Source of the DNA: Catonella massiliensis
GTDB taxonomy: Bacteria > Bacillota > Clostridia > Lachnospirales > Lachnospiraceae
Direction of reading: 5' to 3'
DNA: 64,000 bases
Assembly: GCF_016651435.1 (NCBI RefSeq)
Contig: NZ_JAEPRJ010000001.1
Location: 3,038,001-3,102,000, forward strand
The position numbers and the translations under genes were made by a program. Below, piece by piece: positions 60,941 through 64,000 of this stretch. Numbering within the stretch: position 1 is the first letter of the stretch; every line of letters begins with the position of its first letter. The notes under the pieces are model-generated. The model ran no database searches and was not told the DNA's origin. It was given only the letters and a program-made list of their open reading frames with translations.

Positions 60941-60961
60941 AACCTGATAAGGAGAACGATA

Positions 60962-62974
60962 ATGGAAAATGAATTCTTGTATGGCTGTGCGTACTATCCT
61001 GAATATATGCCTTATGAGAGGATAGACGAAGATTTTGCCCTTATGCAAAAGGCTGGGATGAATGTAGTAAGAATAGCGGAATCTACCTGGAGTACCCTAG
61101 AGCCAAAAGAGGGAGAGTATGATTTTTACCATATTGATGAAGTTCTAAAAAGAGCTGGAAAGTATGGTCTCAAGGTAATAATTGGCACTCCTACATATGC
61201 TATACCATCTTGGCTTGCAAAGCTTGATAAAAACGTACTTGTCCATACCAAAAACGGCGATGTAAAATATGGTAAAAGGCAGATATTCAACCTTTTATCA
61301 GATACATATATATTCTACGGTGGTAGAATAATCAGAAAACTCTTAGAGCATACAGCGAATCATCCACAGGTTATAGGATTTCAGATAGACAATGAAACCA
61401 AGCATTATGACAACTTCGGAGCAGGGATTCAGGAAGCGTTTATACGTCTGCTTAAAAGCAGATATACAGACATAGAGGAGTTTAACAAAGATTTTGGACT
61501 TGCTTACTGGAGTAACAGTATCCACTCGTGGGAGGATTTTCCTGACATATCGGGGACAATAAATGCAAGCCTTGCCTGTGAATTTGAAGAATTTCAGAGA
61601 GATATGGCAGTTAACTTCCTTAAAATGCAGGCTGAGATTGTAAATGAATATAAAAAACCGGAGCAGTTTATTACACACAACTTTGACTTTGAATGGAGAA
61701 AGTTTGGAGCTGATATAGCTCAGGATGGCTATTCTTATGGGATACAGGATGGTATCCATCACCTAAGAGCTTCTGATGCCCTTACCCACGTGGGAACTGA
61801 CATCTATCATCCTACTGGATTTCAGCTGACAGGTGCAGAGATAGCGTTTTGCGGAGATGAAATAAGAAGTCTTAAAAATGACAACTACTTTGTGCTTGAA
61901 TGCCAGTCACAGGCATTTAAGTACTGGTGCCCATTCCCAAAACAGCTCAGGCTTCACGCTTTCAGCCATATTGCATCTGGTGCAGATGGAGTAATGTACT
62001 GGAACTGGCACTCCATCCATCAAAGCTTTGAGACTTACTGGAAGGGCATTTTAAGCCATGACTTAAAGCCATCCAGAATATACAATGAGATTTCCGAGAT
62101 TGGCAATGAAATCAAGACACTTACAAAGGAAAAGCTTTGCATAAAGAAGAAAAACAGGATTGCCCTTTTGGTTGATACCCTGTCTTTAAGTGCGCTTAAG
62201 TGGTTTCCTATAGATAAAAAACTTAGTTATAATGATGTTGTAAGATATATGTATGACAGCCTCTATGAGGAAAACCTCGAATGTGACATCGTTTTCTCCG
62301 AGTACGCAAATCCTAATGAGTATGAAGCCATCATCTGCCCTGCACTTTACTGTGTATCTAAAGAGCTTACTAAAAAGCTTGACAAGTTTGTGAAAAACGG
62401 TGGTATCCTCATAGGGAGCTTTCGCTCATTTGTAGCAGACAGAAGAGTTAGCGTATATACTAAAACCCTTCCTGCGGGGCTTACTGACTGCTTTGGAGTG
62501 CATTATGATGAATTTACTCATACTCTTAATATGGGAGCAGGCGGAAAAGAAGTAAAGTATGTGGCAGAGCTTGTGACCGCCGATACAGCTAAAGAAATCC
62601 ATCCTTATGAGCATATTTACTGGAGTAATTATTCTGCCGTAACCTGCAATGAGTACGGAAGCGGAAAGGCTTATTATATAGCTTCATATCTGGATAAGGC
62701 TGTGCTAAAGGAGGTCTTAAGAGAGGCGTTAAAGGAAGTGTATAAGGAGCAAAATCTCCCTGTACAGACCGCTTTTCCGGTGATAACCAGAAGAGGTGTA
62801 AACGAACTAAACGAGGAGCTAAACTATGTATTTAATTACTCCTGTAAGCCTGTTGAAGTAGAGATATGCGTGGAGGCTGAGAAGGGCTATACAGATGCCA
62901 TTACCGGAAAAAGCTATGTAAAAGGGGATAAGCTAAGGCTAGAAGACTGGGGAGTGGCAGTGCTTGTGGGGTAG
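60962..62974 (+). CDS. GH42-family beta-galactosidase
   Basis: A 670-residue intracellular beta-galactosidase. The TIM barrel starts with YGCAYYPEYMPYERIDEDFA and carries the acid/base E145 in QIDNETKHYDNFG and the nucleophile E313 in VLECQSQAFKYW. A trimerisation domain and a small C-terminal beta domain follow. AAGGAG at 60948-60953 lies 8 bases before ATG 60962; an upstream in-frame ATG at 60935 falls inside the terminator T-run and is rejected. The substrate is probably galacto-oligosaccharide or galactosyl decoration of xyloglucan-like chains. Confidence 0.93.
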   Translation: MENEFLYGCAYYPEYMPYERIDEDFALMQKAGMNVVRIAESTWSTLEPKEGEYDFYHIDEVLKRAGKYGLKVIIGTPTYAIPSWLAKLDKNVLVHTKNGDVKYGKRQIFNLLSDTYIFYGGRIIRKLLEHTANHPQVIGFQIDNETKHYDNFGAGIQEAFIRLLKSRYTDIEEFNKDFGLAYWSNSIHSWEDFPDISGTINASLACEFEEFQRDMAVNFLKMQAEIVNEYKKPEQFITHNFDFEWRKFGADIAQDGYSYGIQDGIHHLRASDALTHVGTDIYHPTGFQLTGAEIAFCGDEIRSLKNDNYFVLECQSQAFKYWCPFPKQLRLHAFSHIASGADGVMYWNWHSIHQSFETYWKGILSHDLKPSRIYNEISEIGNEIKTLTKEKLCIKKKNRIALLVDTLSLSALKWFPIDKKLSYNDVVRYMYDSLYEENLECDIVFSEYANPNEYEAIICPALYCVSKELTKKLDKFVKNGGILIGSFRSFVADRRVSVYTKTLPAGLTDCFGVHYDEFTHTLNMGAGGKEVKYVAELVTADTAKEIHPYEHIYWSNYSAVTCNEYGSGKAYYIASYLDKAVLKEVLREALKEVYKEQNLPVQTAFPVITRRGVNELNEELNYVFNYSCKPVEVEICVEAEKGYTDAITGKSYVKGDKLRLEDWGVAVLVG

Positions 62975-62978
62975 AATT

Positions 62979-63041
62979 ATGCCACAAATAATACCAATTA
63001 AAGACCTGAAAAATACTTCTGAAATCTCTGATATGTATTAA
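62979..63041 (+). pseudogene. Truncated Phd/YefM-type antitoxin remnant
   Basis: ATG 62979 to TAA 63039-63041 encodes 20 residues, MPQIIPIKDLKNTSEISDMY. This matches the N-terminus of RHH/Phd-type antitoxins, which usually continue CHESDEPIFITKNG. The stop occurs exactly where the conserved continuation should begin. The ribosome binding site is poor and no toxin gene follows directly; the next gene belongs to a different (HigB-like) module. Confidence 0.65.
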
Positions 63042-63046
63042 AAATA

Positions 63047-63075
63047 TTTACATTGAACATAAACTGTGCTATAAT
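63047..63075 (+). promoter_or_regulatory. Predicted promoter of the HigBA-like module
   Basis: TTTACA (63047-63052) and TATAAT (63070-63075), 17-base spacing, with TGTGC as extended element. It lies directly after the antitoxin remnant. Confidence 0.65.
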
Positions 63076-63129
63076 TTTTATTACCAAAATAGTAATGAAA
63101 TTAAAGGGGGACAAAAATTAAAATTGGGG

Positions 63130-63477
63130 ATGAAGATACTGTATAAGAATGAAACTGCAAAGAAACAGTTTTGTTCTGAGTATAAGAAAAAATGGCGATA
63201 TCCTGAGCAGGTAAAAAAGAAACTTGAGTCTACAGAAAACTTTATATTAAATGCAGAATCTTTATTGGATATTGCTAATTATCCTCCTTTTCATTTTGAA
63301 CACTTAAAAGGTGACAGAAAAGATGAATGGAGCATACGTTTAGGGAATACAGGATATAGAGTTACAATGATTCCTTGTGATGTCAGTGGAAACGAAATCA
63401 CAGAAGGAGATATTTTAGCACAGTGTAAAATGATTAAAATTGTAAAGGTGACGGAGGTGTCAAACCATTATGAGTAA
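63130..63477 (+). CDS. higB: HigB/RelE-family toxin
   Basis: A 115-residue toxin-like protein with core YRVTMIPCDV preceded by the HLKGDRKDEWSIRLGNTG phrase, which matches host-inhibition HigB/RelE-type mRNA interferases. ATG 63130 is preferred; a TTG at 63124 adds two residues. AAAGGGGG at 63102-63109 is the nearest ribosome binding site, slightly far from either. Toxin precedes antitoxin, the typical higBA order. The stop overlaps the next start by 8 bases. Confidence 0.85.
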   Translation: MKILYKNETAKKQFCSEYKKKWRYPEQVKKKLESTENFILNAESLLDIANYPPFHFEHLKGDRKDEWSIRLGNTGYRVTMIPCDVSGNEITEGDILAQCKMIKIVKVTEVSNHYE

Positions 63478-64000
63478 TGTAAATGAATACAAAGATATAG
63501 TGGCCTTTCACCCTGGGTATTATATTGCAGATGTTATTGAAGACATGGAAATTAGTCAGGCTGAGTTTGCAACAAGAATGGGAACAACGGCAAAGACATT
63601 AAGCCAGTTGATAAATGGGCAGGCTAATATATCTAATGACTTAGCGAAGAAGCTTTCTGTAATGCTTGGCACCAGTCTGGATGTTTGGCAGAACTTACAG
63701 AATACTTATGATCAGAAGCTTATTGAGATACAACTGGCTAAGGATATTGATGCACAGGCAGAACTTGTGAAAGAGATAGATTATAAGTATTTTATTGATG
63801 TAGTTGGTTTGCCAACGACAAGAAGTATCAAGGATAAAGTGGCAAACTTATGTAAGTTTTTCAGAGTTGCAGATTTAAGAATTATGTTGAAAGAGGATTT
63901 TTTAGTGAACTTTAGAACAAGTTCATCTTGCAATAAAATGAAACACATTATTAATTCCAGAGCTTGGATTCAAACAGCTATGAATCTTTCAAAAAGCATT
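63470..64000 (+). CDS. higA: HigA/XRE-family antitoxin, 3'-truncated by window end
   Basis: The visible 177 residues start MSNVNEYKDIVAFHPGYYIA. The helix-turn-helix is MEISQAEFATRMGTTAKTLS then QLINGQANISNDLAKKLSV, a HigA-type motif. Long HigA proteins of this group continue with an extra domain (often IrrE-like); the visible part after residue 110 (YFIDVVGLPTTRSIKDKVANL) fits that, but the end lies outside the window. ATG 63470 overlaps the toxin stop. GGAGG at 63453-63457 (ACGGAGGTG) precedes it. Confidence 0.85.
   Translation, partial: MSNVNEYKDIVAFHPGYYIADVIEDMEISQAEFATRMGTTAKTLSQLINGQANISNDLAKKLSVMLGTSLDVWQNLQNTYDQKLIEIQLAKDIDAQAELVKEIDYKYFIDVVGLPTTRSIKDKVANLCKFFRVADLRIMLKEDFLVNFRTSSSCNKMKHIINSRAWIQTAMNLSKSI

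Noticed and set aside
60935..60961. N-terminal extension of the GH42 gene
   Set aside because: These codons lie in the terminator T-run; the ATG at 60962 has the ribosome binding site and the conserved start.
1..64000. tRNA or rRNA genes
   Set aside because: No cloverleaf, CCA-ended tRNA-like segment or ribosomal RNA signature was noticed in any intergenic stretch on either strand.

Overview
The window reads as chromosomal DNA of an anaerobic, low-GC Gram-positive bacterium, most likely a Lachnospiraceae-type member of the Clostridia. The evidence is indirect: Firmicutes-style GGAGG ribosome binding sites, a YesN/YesM two-component system with LplB/YtcP-type permeases, lipoproteins with Ser/Ala-rich linkers, an oxygen-sensitive type of sulfatase maturase, and a probable Rex operator. 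I cannot name the species.

Layout. 1-5131: 3' end of a Y-family DNA polymerase, two uncharacterised genes, a DUF2804 protein and an aldehyde dehydrogenase. 5404-23135: a near-complete glycosaminoglycan (GAG) locus. It encodes a secreted PL8 lyase, an ABC importer (binding protein and two permeases), a cytosolic sulfatase, a heparinase II/III-type lyase, GH88 unsaturated uronyl hydrolase, a discoidin-like protein, KduI, KduD, KDG kinase, KDPG aldolase and a LacI-type regulator. 23243-29465: a transglutaminase-like lipoprotein, glycerol dehydrogenase behind a Rex-like palindrome, an MgtA-type P-type ATPase and a methyltransferase. 29714-36910: an AraC regulator, ECF transporter S, T and A parts, and two fused ABC half-transporters resembling the YbtP/YbtQ siderophore importers. 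37017-43829: an accessory island with toxin-antitoxin pairs, a 712-bp duplicated RelBE-like module, a nucleotidyltransferase, a DUF1016 nuclease and an integrase remnant whose catalytic tyrosine codon is now a stop. A decayed repeat of about 160 bp lies at each end of the island's core. 43872-48422: a phosphatase, an MFS transporter, a second sulfatase and the anaerobic sulfatase maturase needed by both sulfatases. 48454-62974: a plant-type glycan locus with a domain-swapped GH3, YesMN-like regulators, an ABC importer, GH5, GH43 and GH42. 62979-64000: an antitoxin stub followed by a HigBA-like module that runs off the end.

How it fits together. In the GAG locus only the PL8 lyase and the binding protein carry export signals. 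The inferred flow is: extracellular cleavage to unsaturated oligosaccharides, ABC import, cytosolic desulfation, further lyase action, removal of the unsaturated uronate by GH88, then KduI, KduD, KdgK and Eda to pyruvate and glyceraldehyde 3-phosphate. The second glycan locus has the same logic: its four glycosidases lack signal peptides and so act on imported oligosaccharides. Neither ABC importer has a local ATPase gene, which implies a shared MsmK/UgpC-type ATPase elsewhere. In both importers a hairpin separates the binding-protein gene from the permease genes.
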